Source: Medakamo hakoo (Eukaryota; Chlorophyta; Trebouxiophyceae; Coccomyxaceae). Taken from it: 64,000 bases of DNA. The position numbers were made by a program, and so were the translations under genes. The stretch lies in assembly GCA_026636295.1 (NCBI GenBank), contig CP089453.1, positions 1,054,001 through 1,118,000 on the forward strand, written 5' to 3'. The notes under the pieces were generated by a model, which had not been told where the DNA came from, searched no databases, and was given only the letters and a program-made list of their open reading frames with translations. Shown in pieces: positions 31,160-41,463 of the stretch; position 1 is the first letter of the stretch, and every line of letters starts with the position of its first letter.

Positions 31160-31318
31160 GGTTGAGGTGGAGGGCGAGCGCGCGCGCGCTGGAGTGAGGC
31201 ACCCCCGCCGTGGCGTTTCCCATGGCGTGGCGCGTTCTTTTGTCTTTTCTGTAGGGCGGTTGAGAGTGAAGGGGTGCGGGTGTTTTCGAGAGACAGAGAG
31301 CGCGAGTGAGGTCAGACG

Positions 31319-31702
31319 AGAGTGAGTGAGTGAGTGAGTGAGTGAGTGAGTGAGTGAGTGAGTGAGTGAGTGAGTGAGTGAGTGAGTGAGTGAGTGAGTG
31401 AGTGAGTGAGTGAGTGAGTGAGTGAGTGAGTGAGTGAGTGAGTGAGTGAGTGAGTGAGTGAGTGAGTGAGTGAGTGAGTGAGTGAGTGAGTGAGTGAGTG
31501 AGTGAGTGAGTGAGTGAGTGAGTGAGTGAGTGAGTGAGTGAGTGAGTGAGTGAGTGAGTGAGTGAGTGAGTGAGTGAGTGAGTGAGTGAGTGAGTGAGTG
31601 AGTGAGTGAGTGGGTGGGTGAGTGAGTGAGTGAGTGAGTGAGTGAGTGAGTGAGTGAGTGAGTGAGTGAGTGAGTGAGTGAGTGAGTGGGTGAGTGGGTG
31701 AG
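31319..31702. repeat. GAGT tetranucleotide microsatellite, about 96 units
   Basis: About 384 bp of nearly perfect (GAGT)n. The only visible interruptions are TGGG changes at about 31612-31620 and 31687-31699. The minus strand reads (ACTC)n, which in one frame encodes Leu-Thr-His-Ser repeats, but nothing suggests it is translated. Confidence 0.98.
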
Positions 31703-32205
31703 AGGCGCGTCCCGTAATGCGTGAGAATTCTTTTCCCTTCGGAGGCGTTGAGTGGGGAGGGAGACAGGTGGGCGTGTGTTGTCGACGGACGAAAAAAAAG
31801 ATGGATGGATGAAAAAAACACGCGTGGCCGAGATCTAACCTCTCGTTTTACACACACGCACACGAAAAAACACCGCCATGCACACTGCGCTCTCACACAC
31901 GGGACACGCGGGAACGGATGGGGCCCGCGCGCCAGGGGGATGATCGGGATTTTGTTTCGAGGGGACGACAAAAACAGGGGAAAAACAGCGGGGATGGGGG
32001 AGGGGGAGAAGGGTGAAACGGGGAAAAACAGGGCCGACTCAGAGGGCGGAGCCCTTCTCTCTCCATCGCCGAAAAAAAAACTACCGGTAAAAAACACAGA
32101 CGACACGAACGGGCCGTGCGGATGGAATGCGCAGGATTTTGTTGGGAGGGGGGCATGAAGTTGTCGCCGGGCCGTTTGGTTTCTTGGGCGCTCATGAGGT
32201 TGGGC

Positions 32206-32232
32206 GGGGGGGGGGGGGGGGGGGGGGGGGGG
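32206..32232. repeat. Poly-G tract, 27 consecutive G
   Basis: 27 G in a row, just past the E2F stop codon in the E2F 3' flank (so C27 in the E2F transcript sense). Able to form G-quadruplex or triplex structures. Confidence 0.95.
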
Positions 32233-32297
32233 CGCACGCAAAAAATAAGGACAGGCGGCGCTCGCCCCCGAGAAACAGACACTCCTCCTCCTCACAT

Positions 32298-33736
32298 CTA
32301 CCCGGCCGTCGGCGGCGCAAACAGGTCGGCCACGCCCAGGGCCGGCGGCAAGCCGCCGCCCCCGCCGCCCGCGCCGGCCGCCGTCGGGTCGGCCATCCAG
32401 TCGGCAGCCGACCGGCCTCCGGCAGGCGAGGGCGGGCAGGCGCCGCCGTCTCCTCCGGCGGCCGTCGCGTCCATGGCTGCCGTGCCGCTGGCGTCCGCGC
32501 CGGAGGAAGAGCGTGGACCCGCGCCGGCGCCGGCGCCGGCCGCCGGCGCCGCCGCCGCCGCGGCCGCGGCCGCCGCCGCCGCCTGCTGCTGCTGCTGCTG
32601 CTGCTGCGGCGCCGAGACCAGCCACACCTCGATCGGGTCGCCGTCCGACGTCAGGTGGGCCCGGTAGTGCGGGCCCGCCGGCGGTGGTGGGGGCAGGCCC
32701 GCGGCTGCAGCAGCGGCGGCGGCTTCCGCGGCGGCGGCCGGGTCGGCCGGCGTGGCCGGGTCGGGCACGACGAGCGTCGTGCCCTGCGGGGCTGTGACCG
32801 CAAACACAGTCTCCGACGCGACGCCGGGCAGGGCCATGACGTCCTCGTTGGTGACGTACAGCTGTGTTTGGGTGTGTGTGAGGCGGAGAGTGAGCGCAAA
32901 CAAAAAAACGGGGGCGGACAGAAAGCTGTATCCGCCCGCAAACGCAAAAAAACAAAAACAGAAAAACACACGCACCCGCTCCTTGTTGGCCGGGTGGTCG
33001 GCCAGTTCTGCCAGTGCCGCCTGCACCCGGCCCGCGTGCGCCTCCAACGTGGCGGCTTCGGCCTGCAAGACAGCCACCTCAGCACGTAGAGCAGCTTCTT
33101 CAGCAGCCTCGGCCGCGGCAGCCGCGACGGCCGCCGGGTCGCGCGGGTCCGGGCCGGGCGGCGCGGGCGGCGCCCGGCCGCTCCCGCCGCCGCCACTCCC
33201 GCCACCCTCTGGCGGTGGCGGCAGGCCGTCCGGCCCCAGCGCCGCCCCAATCCACTGCACGTGATTCTTTGACTTCTTGTCGATGAGGCCGATGCCTTCC
33301 AGGACGTTGGTGATGTCGTAGATGCGCCGCTTTTGGACCTGTGTTTGGGGTGGAGGTTTCGGGCGGGAAATGAAAAATGGTTTGTTTGGGCCGCGGGGGC
33401 AGCGCCTTTTTTTCTTCCTGTGCTCTCCTGCACGCCACCACCCTCTCAACGCACGCTGAGCGCTTCGGCCGCCCGGTTCAGGTCCAGCACCCCGTCCTCC
33501 GCGCCCGCGATCAGGGCGATGAACTTCTTGGTCAGCAAGCCGAGCGAGGAGTCATACCGGCAGCCGCCGGGCTGCGGGCCTGTCGTGTGTGTGTTGGAGG
33601 AGTTGTTTGGGCGGAGAGCATGGTGAGTTTTTTTTTCTCCACCTGACGGCTTCGACTTTGCCGCCAAAAGCCGCGTCGGCCGCAAACAGGACGTGTCGCG
33701 CCTTCGCCGCACCCATCTCACCGCCTTTGATGGCAT
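32298..33736 (-). CDS. E2F: E2F transcription factor, four exons (N-terminus may extend upstream)
   Basis: Exons are 33736..33643, 33579..33455, 33338..32976 and 32861..32298 (1146 nt, 381 aa). The winged-helix DNA-binding domain is [18 protein letters not shown]...[10 protein letters not shown] joined to [19 protein letters not shown] and [11 protein letters not shown]. The RRIYD motif is intact. A leucine-rich coiled coil (about residues 137-190) and the marked box follow: [20 protein letters not shown] and [13 protein letters not shown]2F pairs with DP to switch on S-phase genes under RB control. The tail is Ala/Gly/Gln-rich; no clear RB-binding LxCxE-type or E2F DCxxL motif was picked out. 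A candidate earlier coding exon at 34137..33931 would join in phase 0, but its own start exon was not found. Confidence 0.9.
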
Positions 33737-33930
33737 CTAAAACGCCCGCGCATGACCGACAAAGCGGCGGGAGGGGGTGGGGATCCCTGCCTGGCCCGCG
33801 GTCGGCCCGGCAAGGAGAGGGCGTCTCGCACAGGGCTAGCTCCGCCCATTGACCCACTCCCTCATGGTTTTGCGCCCCTCCCCACGCCTCGCCACCACTC
33901 ACCTGCCGGCGCGCCGTCTTCACCACGCAC

Positions 33931-34137
33931 GGGAGACCGCACGCCAGACCGCCCTGACCCCGGGCGGCGGCGAGCAGCGCGGCCCGCCAGCAGCGAGGAG
34001 CCTGGACCCCCGGACGAGAGCGGTGGAGGGCCCGGCTCACCCAGCAGCGGAGGCGTGACTAGGGGGGGAGCGCCGCCCAGGGCCGGCCCGCCGGGCGTGT
34101 GCAGGGAAGCCAGGCTGGGCGACTCGTCGTACGTCGT
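33931..34137 (-). other. Candidate extra 5' coding exon of E2F
   Basis: 207 nt open in one frame (TTYDESPSLASLHTPGG... to SGRSGVRSP), flanked by CAG at its left edge in transcript sense and GTGCGT at its end. Codon use is like real exons here. It would fuse in phase 0 to the 33736 exon. There is no ATG inside, and the only minus-strand ATG in the next 320 bp (34265) has only a weak donor after it. Confidence 0.35.
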
Positions 34138-34141
34138 CTGG

Positions 34142-34459
34142 GAGTGGGGTGGGGCGCGTGGAGCGGGCGGGGCGTGAGATAAGATCAGGCCTCGGCCAGC
34201 AATGGGGAGCGTGTGCGCGCGCGCGCGGCCGACAATCCAACCGCCCGCGCCGCGCGTGCCTGCATCGAGTCGCCACTCCCACAGACTCAGAGCTGGATCA
34301 GACAAGCCCTCAACCAGACAGAGGCAGAGCGGAGGGAAAAGGGCGCACAGACGCCGCCTGGTGAGGGGGCAGCGCGCGCGCGCCACTCCGCCGAGGGTGA
34401 AGGGTGTGTGGAGCGGCCCGGCACGGTTTTTTCTCCTCCCTCCCACACACTGCCCGCCG
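34142..34459. other. Gap between E2F and the WD40-like gene
   Basis: 318 bp with the E2F promoter or leader and the 3' flank of the upstream gene on the same strand. It has an alternating GTGTGCGCGCGCGCG run at about 34211-34227. No separate gene is seen. Confidence 0.4.
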
Positions 34460-36540
34460 TCACACACCCACGGCCACGACCAGGCCGCCCCCGCCCCGCC
34501 CGCCCAGCCCGGCGGCCACACAGTTTCCTCCAACAGCCACGCACGCCCCACCAGGCCCACACGGCGGCAAGACGGCGGACAGAAGAGGGGCGCCCGTCCG
34601 CCCGTCCCAGGCCCGGAGGGCGGGGGGCTGCCGGCCTTGCCCTTCCACCACGGCCGCGACGACGGGCGGCCGGCCGGCTGGGGAGGCGGCGCACGCGGCG
34701 GAGGGAGGCACGCCGGTCCAGGGCGACGACGCCAGGCCGTCGACAGTCAGGGCGGCGGCGGCCATGGAGGTGGGGCGACGCAGCAGCAGCAGTCCGCCGC
34801 CGCCGCCGCCCGCGGGCGCGGCCCAGTGCGCCGCCGTGGCGCCGCCGCCGTCGCCCGACGCGACCAGCGCCCGGACAGCCACGTCCCACAGGATGACGCG
34901 TCCCGTGGCCGTCGTGCCCACCAACAGGCCGCCCTCGCCGCTGGAGAGGGACGCCAGGGCGGCGCCATCACACCCGGGCAGCGGCGCGGGCGGGCCGGCG
35001 GGCGTCGGCGTCGTCCCGCCGGCGAGGTGCAGCTCGTACAGGGCCACCGCCCCGCCGGTACCGCCGGCCGCGACGCACAGGCTGTCACCAGACGCAGGAG
35101 GCAGCAGGGTGACGAGTGCGGCGGCGGCGCGCTCGCGTGGCGGCGGCAGCGCCACAAACGGCGGCGGGCGGCCGGGCCGTCCGCCCAGCACCACCGCGGC
35201 CAGCCCGCCGTCCGCGACGGGCGCGGCCGCCAGGGCTAGGCCGGCTGAAGCAGCCCATAGGATGGGCGGGCCCGTACACCGGTCGTCGACGGCGAAAGCG
35301 TGCGCTTCAGAGCCGGGTGCGGACGCGCGGGCAGCCAGGCAGGCCAGGCGGCGCGGGTGGTCGCCGCCTCCATTCCCACCGCCCTCCGGCAGGCGCCACA
35401 CTTCCACCAGGCGGGCGGGCGCGTCGAGACCGGCAGGCGCGGTCGTCAGGGCCAAGACGCGCCCGCTCGGGCTCAGGGCTAGGGCTGTGACGGGCGCCGC
35501 GAAGCGGAGCTCCACCCCAGCCGGCGGCGTGAGCGGCGCTCGGCAGTCCGGCGTCGCGGACGGCGGGCGGCGGCGCGCGGCGCCGGGGCGGCCACCCACG
35601 CTCGGCTCGCCCTCCATCGGGCCACGGCTGCCATCCTCGGCCGCGGACGGCGGGACGGCGGTCGTGCCATCGCTGGCGGCCGGCCGGGCTGCGGCCGCCA
35701 GGGTGTGCTGAGAGCCGGGCTGGGTCAGGCCCAACGCGCCCGACGCCTTTGCGGCCCGGTACCGCCCACCCAGGAGGGTGAGCGGCTCACCGTCCTCGTC
35801 CGCGCTGTAGATGGCGTCATCGCCGTCGTCTTCCTCGCCGCCGGCCATTTCGACGGCCGGAGACACACACACTCCGCCGCCCGCGTCGGCGGGCGAGCTT
35901 TCGTCTTCGACTTCCTGGCCGCCGCCGCCGCCCTGGGATGGCCGGTCAGCGGCATCTCCCTCGTCCAATGGTCCATCGTCGCCCACGACGATGACCTCGC
36001 CTTCCGCCGCAGGCGGGCGGGGCGGCGACACAAGGCCCGCGGCCACGAGCACCGCGTCGCCCGTCGTCCGCGCACCACCACCGCTCCCGCTCCGCCCGCT
36101 CGCCCAGGCCTGGGGCAGCAGCATCTCAGCCAGCGTGCGGGGCCGGCGCGGCGGGTCCTGAGAGGTTGGCAGGAGTGGGCAAGCGCCGGCCGCGGCCACA
36201 AGCGCAGCTGTCGGTTCGCCGCCGCCTCCGCCGCCGTCGCCGCGGCCAGACGTCGATGGTGGCCCGCTGCCGCCGCCCTCGGCACGACCAGCAGCTGTCC
36301 TCCGGCCAGGCATGGTGGTGGCCAGGGCGCGCTCATGGGCCTGTTGTGGGGGTGAGAGAATGCTGTGAGTGTGGAGAGAGCTGTCGGCGCGCCGCATTGA
36401 GCCTGGGCCGCCCCCCCGCCCCACGCGCGCTCACACACCCTCAGCAACCGGCGCAGCCCGGACACCTTTGCACGCAGCAGAGGAACGCCATCCTCCGACC
36501 GTGGCAGGAGCGCCCGCCAGGGTGGGGGTGGGGACGGCAT
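34460..36540 (-). CDS. WD40-like beta-propeller protein, function unknown, two exons
   Basis: Exons are 36540..36439 (34 codons) and 36340..34460 (627 codons with stop), giving 660 aa. Exon 1 (MPSPPPPWRALLPRS...) joins in phase 0 to AHERALATTMPGRR, making one short charged helix. The middle is acidic and disordered (DDAIYSADEDGE at about residues 245-257). The C-terminal half has propeller-like strands: VTALALSPSGRVLAL, ARLVEVWRLPEGG, VALYELHLAGG and GRVILWDVAVRALVASGDG. WD repeats are degenerate, and about five to seven blades can be guessed. I do not recognise the orthologue. The 98-nt intron has a GTGTGT donor. Confidence 0.65.
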
Positions 36541-36608
36541 TTTGGGGCGGGTGTTTTTTTTTGTGTGTGGAAAAGGCCAGTGCTCTTTCGTTCTACAAAA
36601 ATTGACTC

Positions 36609-38618
36609 CTACCGCCGCCGCCGCCGTCCTCCACCACCGCCAGTCACGCTCGCCCACGCGGCCTCGACACGATGCCGCAGCGCAGTCGATGCCGGCGCGT
36701 CAACCGCGGCCAGCGTGGATCGCCGGCCGCGGCCGCCACCGCCACCCGCGTCGACGGGCGCCGACCTGGACAGGTCTCCATCCGAATCGCCCGGCAGGAC
36801 CTCGGGCCGCACAGACGCGTCCGCCGGCCGGCGGACGGGCACCGGGCCGGCGCCGAAGCCAGCGCGGCGGCCAAGCGCCGCGCCGACTTCGGCCGGCGAC
36901 GGCCGGCCACCACCACCGCTGCCGCCAGCGACCGAGTGCGACACCACGCCCGCCGCGACCACCAGCGCGACCGCCGTCGCCAGGCAGGCCGCAACACGGA
37001 TGCGGGCTGCGCGGCGGGCCGCGCCCGCCGGCGCATGCGCGTGCGAGCCCGCGGACGGTTTGGCCAGGCCCAGGGCCGTCGCCACGTCGCCAAACGCGCG
37101 GGCCAGGCCCGGGTGCGATTTCGCGGCCGCGGCCAGCGCCGCCGCCACGGGCGCGGGCAAGCCCGGCCCGGCGCCACTGTACATGGACACACTCAGCAGC
37201 ACAGCAGCCACGCCCGCGAGGAACCAGGCGGACGGCCACAGGCCAAACAGCGGGATGGCGCCCAGGACGGTCAGGACGACCGACGCGGCGTTGGCAAAGT
37301 TTTTCAGGATGTTGTCCGCGTACTTGACGACGAGGCCGACGATGAGGCCGCCGAAGACCTGTTGCCGTGTGTGGGTGGAGGGTGGTGGTGGCGGTGGTGT
37401 GAGGGGTCGTGGTGGTGGTGGGCTTGTGCGGGTGGGGGACGGGGCGCGAGACAGAAACGGCCCCCCCCCCCCCCCCCCCCCAAAAAACACAGCAGCCCCC
37501 ACCCACCTGGAGCGCGACGACCGCCCAGGCCAGGCCGTCAAAGCCCTGGAGGAAGCCTCCCGCCCGGATGGCCGCCCCATCCCGGACCAGCGCGTAGCCC
37601 AGGGCCAGCGGCGCGCCATACACGGACAGCTGCAGGTTGCGCACCCACAGCGACTGGGACGCCCGGCCCTTGACGAACTTCTCAAAGTGGACGCCCGCGT
37701 ACGCGGACGAGAGGCCGGACAGGGCGGAGGCGGCCAGGCCCAGGGCCAGGTTGTGGGAGGCGGCGTCGGCCGCCGACGCAGCGGCCGCCGCGGCGCTGCC
37801 GCCCGGGGTCGTCGGCGACGACCCGTTGAGCGTCACGAAGATCGTGCCGGCGGCCAGGACGGGCAGGGACGCCCACTGGTGCGGGTCCAAGTGTTGGCCC
37901 AGCAGCCAGACCGCGAAAAAGGCGGTGGGCACGATCTTGAAGGACTGGGAACAGATTTGAAAGGTGACGGCGTCCAGGTGGGAGGCCGCCACGATGACGA
38001 GGACCTGCTGCGCGACGAACAGGGACGCGGGCACCAGCATGGGCGGCGACTTGCCGAGGACCTCGCGCGCCTGGTGCCGGGCCTCGGCCGCGGCGGACCG
38101 GCCGTGGCCGGGCGCGGCCTTGGCGGCGGCGACGGCGTGGGCGACCGCGCACAGGGCCAGCTTGATGGTCTCTGTGAGCACCACGGCGACGGAGGCGAGG
38201 TAGGGCGTGCCCGGGCGGGTGCTGTGTCGAGGGTTGATGGGGGTGGATGAGTGCGCGTGAGTCGGGGGGAGGGGTGGGGGGGAGCGCGAGCGCGCGGCGG
38301 CCCAGCAAAAAACAACGACACGCCGGCACGGCCAAAAACGCTCTCGGCCTCCCCGCCTTTCCGGCCTCGGCTGGAGGTGGCAAGGCGTCTCACTGCCATG
38401 AGAAGGACGGGCGAGGCCGGCCGGCTCTCCGCTCCCCCGCACGGACCCCGGGCAACGCCTGCCCGATGCGAAAGCGCGCCGCCTCGCGTTCTCTCTCTCT
38501 CAACGCACCGGGAATACCGCAGGACCAGCGACAGCGCCGTGCCCTGAAAGACCAGGGCCGCCATGGACAACAGGCCCAGCCGCCCGTCCCGCGTGGCGAA
38601 CAGGGCGGGGGCGGTCAT
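36609..38618 (-). CDS. SLC35A-type nucleotide-sugar transporter with long C-terminal extension, three exons
   Basis: Exons are 38618..38509, 38221..37507 and 37358..36609 (1575 nt, 524 aa). The first junction gives LRYSRTRPGTPYLASVAVVL, the conserved start of UDP-galactose/CMP-sialic acid transporters. Later segments are VTFQICSQSFKIVPTA, LPVLAAGTIFV, GLSSAYAGVHFEKFVK and VFGGLIVGLVVKYADNILKNFA. About ten membrane spans fit a Golgi antiporter. Unusually, about 145 residues follow the last family segment, including one more hydrophobic span (IRVAACLATAVALVVAAGVV) and a soluble Gly/Arg-rich tail. Typical members end near 340 residues. The second intron contains a C21 run. Confidence 0.85.
37461..37481. 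repeat. Poly-C tract, 21 consecutive C, inside an SLC35A intron
   Basis: 21 C on the plus strand, so G21 in the pre-mRNA of the minus-strand SLC35A gene, within the intron 37359-37506. It is followed by an A-run and sits close to the donor side. Confidence 0.95.
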
Positions 38619-39014
38619 TGGGGAGGGGTGTTTTTTTGTTGGCGAGGAGCGCGCTGTCTGTGCGCCGAAAGAAGCTCAGCGACCGCGCTGGATGGAGCGC
38701 ACTCGTCCGCGCGTCACGCTGCGGAGAGGCGACAAACGCGAGCTCACGCGCCAGGGCGGGTGGAAGGAGAGGCGTGTCGTGATTCCCTCTCTTTAGGCGG
38801 CGGCCATTTCCACTCCGCACGTGCGGCCTGTGCACACCCTCTCCGCGGTTTGCTGGAATGAGTGAAGAGCCGCCCGCGGCCCGCGCTCCGTCCGTCCGTC
38901 TCCACCACACATGCGCCACACATCTCACTACACAGCTCGTATGTACAGGAACACCCGTCGCCCACCCGCCCATTCTCTCCCGCCCGGAGTGGGGCGTGGG
39001 CCACCCCCGTCCAA
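38619..39014. other. Gap upstream of SLC35A and downstream of cornichon
   Basis: 396 bp between two same-strand genes. It should hold the SLC35A promoter and the cornichon 3' UTR. A T-run lies at 38631-38637. Nothing else is recognised. Confidence 0.4.
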
Positions 39015-39726
39015 TCATATCGTGGCCGCCGCCTGGTGCAGCAGCTCCTGTGCGATCTGGCGCCCGTCCGGCGTCAACAGCGCGTGGACCGCCGCCTCCA
39101 CCAAGCGGTAGATGATGTAGACGAACGTTAGGAGGTAGAGGCCTAAACGCCACGCCCGGCGTCGCTTCTCAGCGGGCGCCTGCTTGAAAATCTCGGTGAC
39201 GTCGATGCCCGCGTCTCCCTTGCTCCACGCCCGGTAGTGGAGCGCCGCCAGCGCGCCGTGGAGGAGGCCGGGCAACCAGTGCCGGGTGAGGAGGAAGAGG
39301 GCGGCGAGGGCGGCTTGGAGGGCGTACTCGGGTTTCTGTGTGGGATGGAATGGGGGATGGAACAATGTGATGGGTTGTTGATGGGGTGAAGGAACGAGCG
39401 AGCAATGGAGCGTCTCTTGCGCGCGTCGACGCCGTCTCGTCCACCGCCTGCGCACCATCCATGTGTTCAGGGAGGCGGCCGAGTCGTGCGGGTTCATCAT
39501 GTCGGCCTGGAGTGTTGATGATCAGCAGAGATGGGGGTTGAGGGAACGGCGCGAAGGTTGTTTTGAGTGTCGTCGCGTCGCGCAGAGGCCGCCGTTCGCC
39601 GCACCCCACGTTCCCACCCTCCCTCACCTCCAAGTCAGACAGGACGACCAGGCCCCACATGTTGGCGCCCAACAGGGCGGCCTGGGCGGCAAAGGCCACG
39701 ACCCAGGCCGCGATCGTCCAGCCCAT
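39015..39726 (-). CDS. Cornichon / Erv14 family cargo receptor, three exons
   Basis: Exons are 39726..39628, 39506..39456 and 39335..39015 (471 nt, 156 aa), all phase 0. The second exon is only 51 nt (ADMMNPHDSAASLNTWM). Key family strings are NMWGLVVLSDLE-ADMMNPHDSA, the LTRHWLPGLLHG span, and VDVTEIF read here as IDVTEIFKQAPAEKRRRAWRL. Three to four membrane segments are present. Cornichons load transmembrane cargo into COPII vesicles leaving the ER. The C-terminus runs about 25 residues past the last span (LTPDGRQIAQELLHQ). It diverges from the VIR3-like gene over about 230 bp. Confidence 0.9.
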
Positions 39727-39955
39727 TCGTTGGTGCGGAGCGCGGGGGGCGCGCACAGCGACACTCGGGACGGGGAAGGAAGGAGCTGCCTCGCCTCTGC
39801 TGTGCGGGCGAGAAGGCGGACGTCGAGGCGGCAGTAAGGCGTGGGTGTGGCCTCGCCGAACCCTTTTTTTCGCGGCGGCAGGCGCACGACCGTGCGCGCG
39901 TGGTGTTCGGCGCTCTGTCTTGCGCGGCCACCCCTCACTCTCTCTCTTTTTTGCG

Positions 39956-41170
39956 ATGCAAAGCGCCGCACGCCCGCCGGCCCTGGGCCGCCAGGCTCCA
40001 TGCGCCAGCCACGCACGCATGCAAAGCAGCCCCAGCCTCCCTCTCAGGCGGGCTCACCCCCGCTGCCTCGTCCGCGCGGCGGCAGAGCCAGCCTCCACCG
40101 CGCTCGCACCCGCGCGCACTGCCGCTCTGTCCGACCTGGCCGCCCTCCTGGCCGTCGCCGACGACCCGACGTCCACGCCCTCTTCCGCCGACGCCGCGGA
40201 GACGCAGGCCATTGCGCTCGCTCGCAGGCTCGCCGGCCTGAGCGAAGATGACGGCAGTGCGACCAGCAGTGGCGAAGAGGGCGGCGCCCCGCAGTCCACC
40301 ACCTCCCCCATCCTGCTGCGCGGCTTTGGCCGGGCGCGCCAGGTCCCCAAACGCGCCTACACCCTGGCCGACCTGCGCCTCAACAAGATCGAGCCCGAGC
40401 AGCTGCTGAGCCCTGTGGATGCGACCCTGGATGGCGTGCGGTCCAAGCTCGCCACGGGCGGCGCGGTCGCCGCCCTGGCCGCGCTCGCGGCCGCCCACCC
40501 CACCTCCCCGACCCCCGTCATTGCGGCGGGGACGGCCGCCGCGTTCGCCTGGGTGGCGGATGCTGTCGGCACGGGCGGCGCGCTGTCGGCGCTGGCGCTG
40601 GACGCGGCGGGCCGGGCGCTGTCGCGGTCGTACGCCCGCCGCGTCGCCGTCCATGAGGCGGGCCACTTCTTGGTCGCCTACTTTGTCGCCCTCCTGCCCC
40701 GGGGTTACACGCTCTCCTCCGCGGGCGCGTGGGCGGAAGCCGTGCGGTCGCGGGGGCTGGCGTCCGCCCTGGCCGGCGTCACGCGCCCGGCGGCCCAGGC
40801 CGGCACCCGCCTGTGCGACGCGGCGTTTCGGGCCGAGGTCGCAGCAGGGAAGCTGCGCTCTCGCACGGTGGACGCGGCTGTGTGCGTGGCCTTGGCCGGC
40901 GTGTGCGCGGAGTACCTCACCTACGGCACGGCAGAGGGCGGCTTGGACGACGTCCGCCAGTTGGACGGCCTGTGCCGGGCCCTGGGCTTCAGCCAGGCCA
41001 AAGCCGACGCCCAAATCCGGTTTGCTGTCTTAAACGTGGTGGCGTTGCTGCGGAGGCATGAGAAAGCACACGCAGCTTTGGCGGACGCCATGGGCAAGGG
41101 TGCGACCGTGGCTGAGTGCGTGGCCGTGATTGAAGACGTGCTGGCGGGGATGGGCGACGCGGAGATTTGA
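39956..41170 (+). CDS. Plastid M41-like metalloprotease-family protein (VIR3-like, no AAA domain)
   Basis: Start chosen at the ATG at 39956, giving 404 aa with an Arg/Ser/Ala-rich N-terminus like a transit peptide. The frame is open further upstream, but that part looks non-coding. The core has YTLADLRLNKIEPEQLLSP, two hydrophobic stretches, and RVAVHEAGHFLVAYFVALLP with the zinc-type HEAGH at residues 233-237. GYTLSS and DAAVCVALAGVCAEYLTYGTAEGG follow. This is the domain order of the FtsH-like but ATPase-free plastid proteins related to Arabidopsis VIRESCENT3. Their protease activity is not well established. A distal acidic ligand is probably in the AEGGLDD region. The gene is intronless. 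Confidence 0.8.
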   Translation: MQSAARPPALGRQAPCASHARMQSSPSLPLRRAHPRCLVRAAAEPASTALAPARTAALSDLAALLAVADDPTSTPSSADAAETQAIALARRLAGLSEDDGSATSSGEEGGAPQSTTSPILLRGFGRARQVPKRAYTLADLRLNKIEPEQLLSPVDATLDGVRSKLATGGAVAALAALAAAHPTSPTPVIAAGTAAAFAWVADAVGTGGALSALALDAAGRALSRSYARRVAVHEAGHFLVAYFVALLPRGYTLSSAGAWAEAVRSRGLASALAGVTRPAAQAGTRLCDAAFRAEVAAGKLRSRTVDAAVCVALAGVCAEYLTYGTAEGGLDDVRQLDGLCRALGFSQAKADAQIRFAVLNVVALLRRHEKAHAALADAMGKGATVAECVAVIEDVLAGMGDAEI

Positions 41171-41463
41171 TGGGGGTCGAGGGGGAGTGATGGGGTGAGG
41201 TGTTTTTTTTTTGTTAGGGCAGCCGTGTGGTCGGGTCAAGGAGTTTTTCTGTCTTTCGTTTTCCGCTTCCGCGACGCAGAACGGCCCGCCATCCCACCAC
41301 ACTTTCTCCCGAAGCTGAGCCCGTTCTCAGGGTCGGTGTATTTTTTCTTTTCTCATTTTCTCATTGCTTTTTGAATGGCAGTCACAACCACGCACCTCCC
41401 CACCTCCCCCCCATCCCCCCCCGAAAACAACACTCTCCCCGTCGTTTGAGAGGCACAACACCC
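41171..41463. other. Convergent gap, VIR3-like / bL9
   Basis: 293 bp between stops with T-runs (41203-41212, 41341-41358) and a C/A-rich part (41390-41430). It holds two 3' UTRs; no gene seen. Confidence 0.4.

Larger units (their letters stand above)
31160..32297. other. 1.1-kb convergent gap, thioredoxin x / E2F
   Basis: No gene is supported. Contents in order are: the thioredoxin 3' flank, the GAGT microsatellite (31319-31702), an A-rich stretch with ATGGATGGATGA (31790-31815), purine-rich DNA (31970-32040), and a G27 run (32206-32232) next to the E2F stop. A TTACA (TGTAA on the minus strand) at about 31847 might be a distal E2F poly(A) signal. Confidence 0.5.

Noticed and set aside
31312-32955. 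Long minus-strand open frame with Leu-Thr-His-Ser repeats
   Set aside because: It is only the GAGT microsatellite read in a frame without stops, plus non-coding flanks and the E2F gene.
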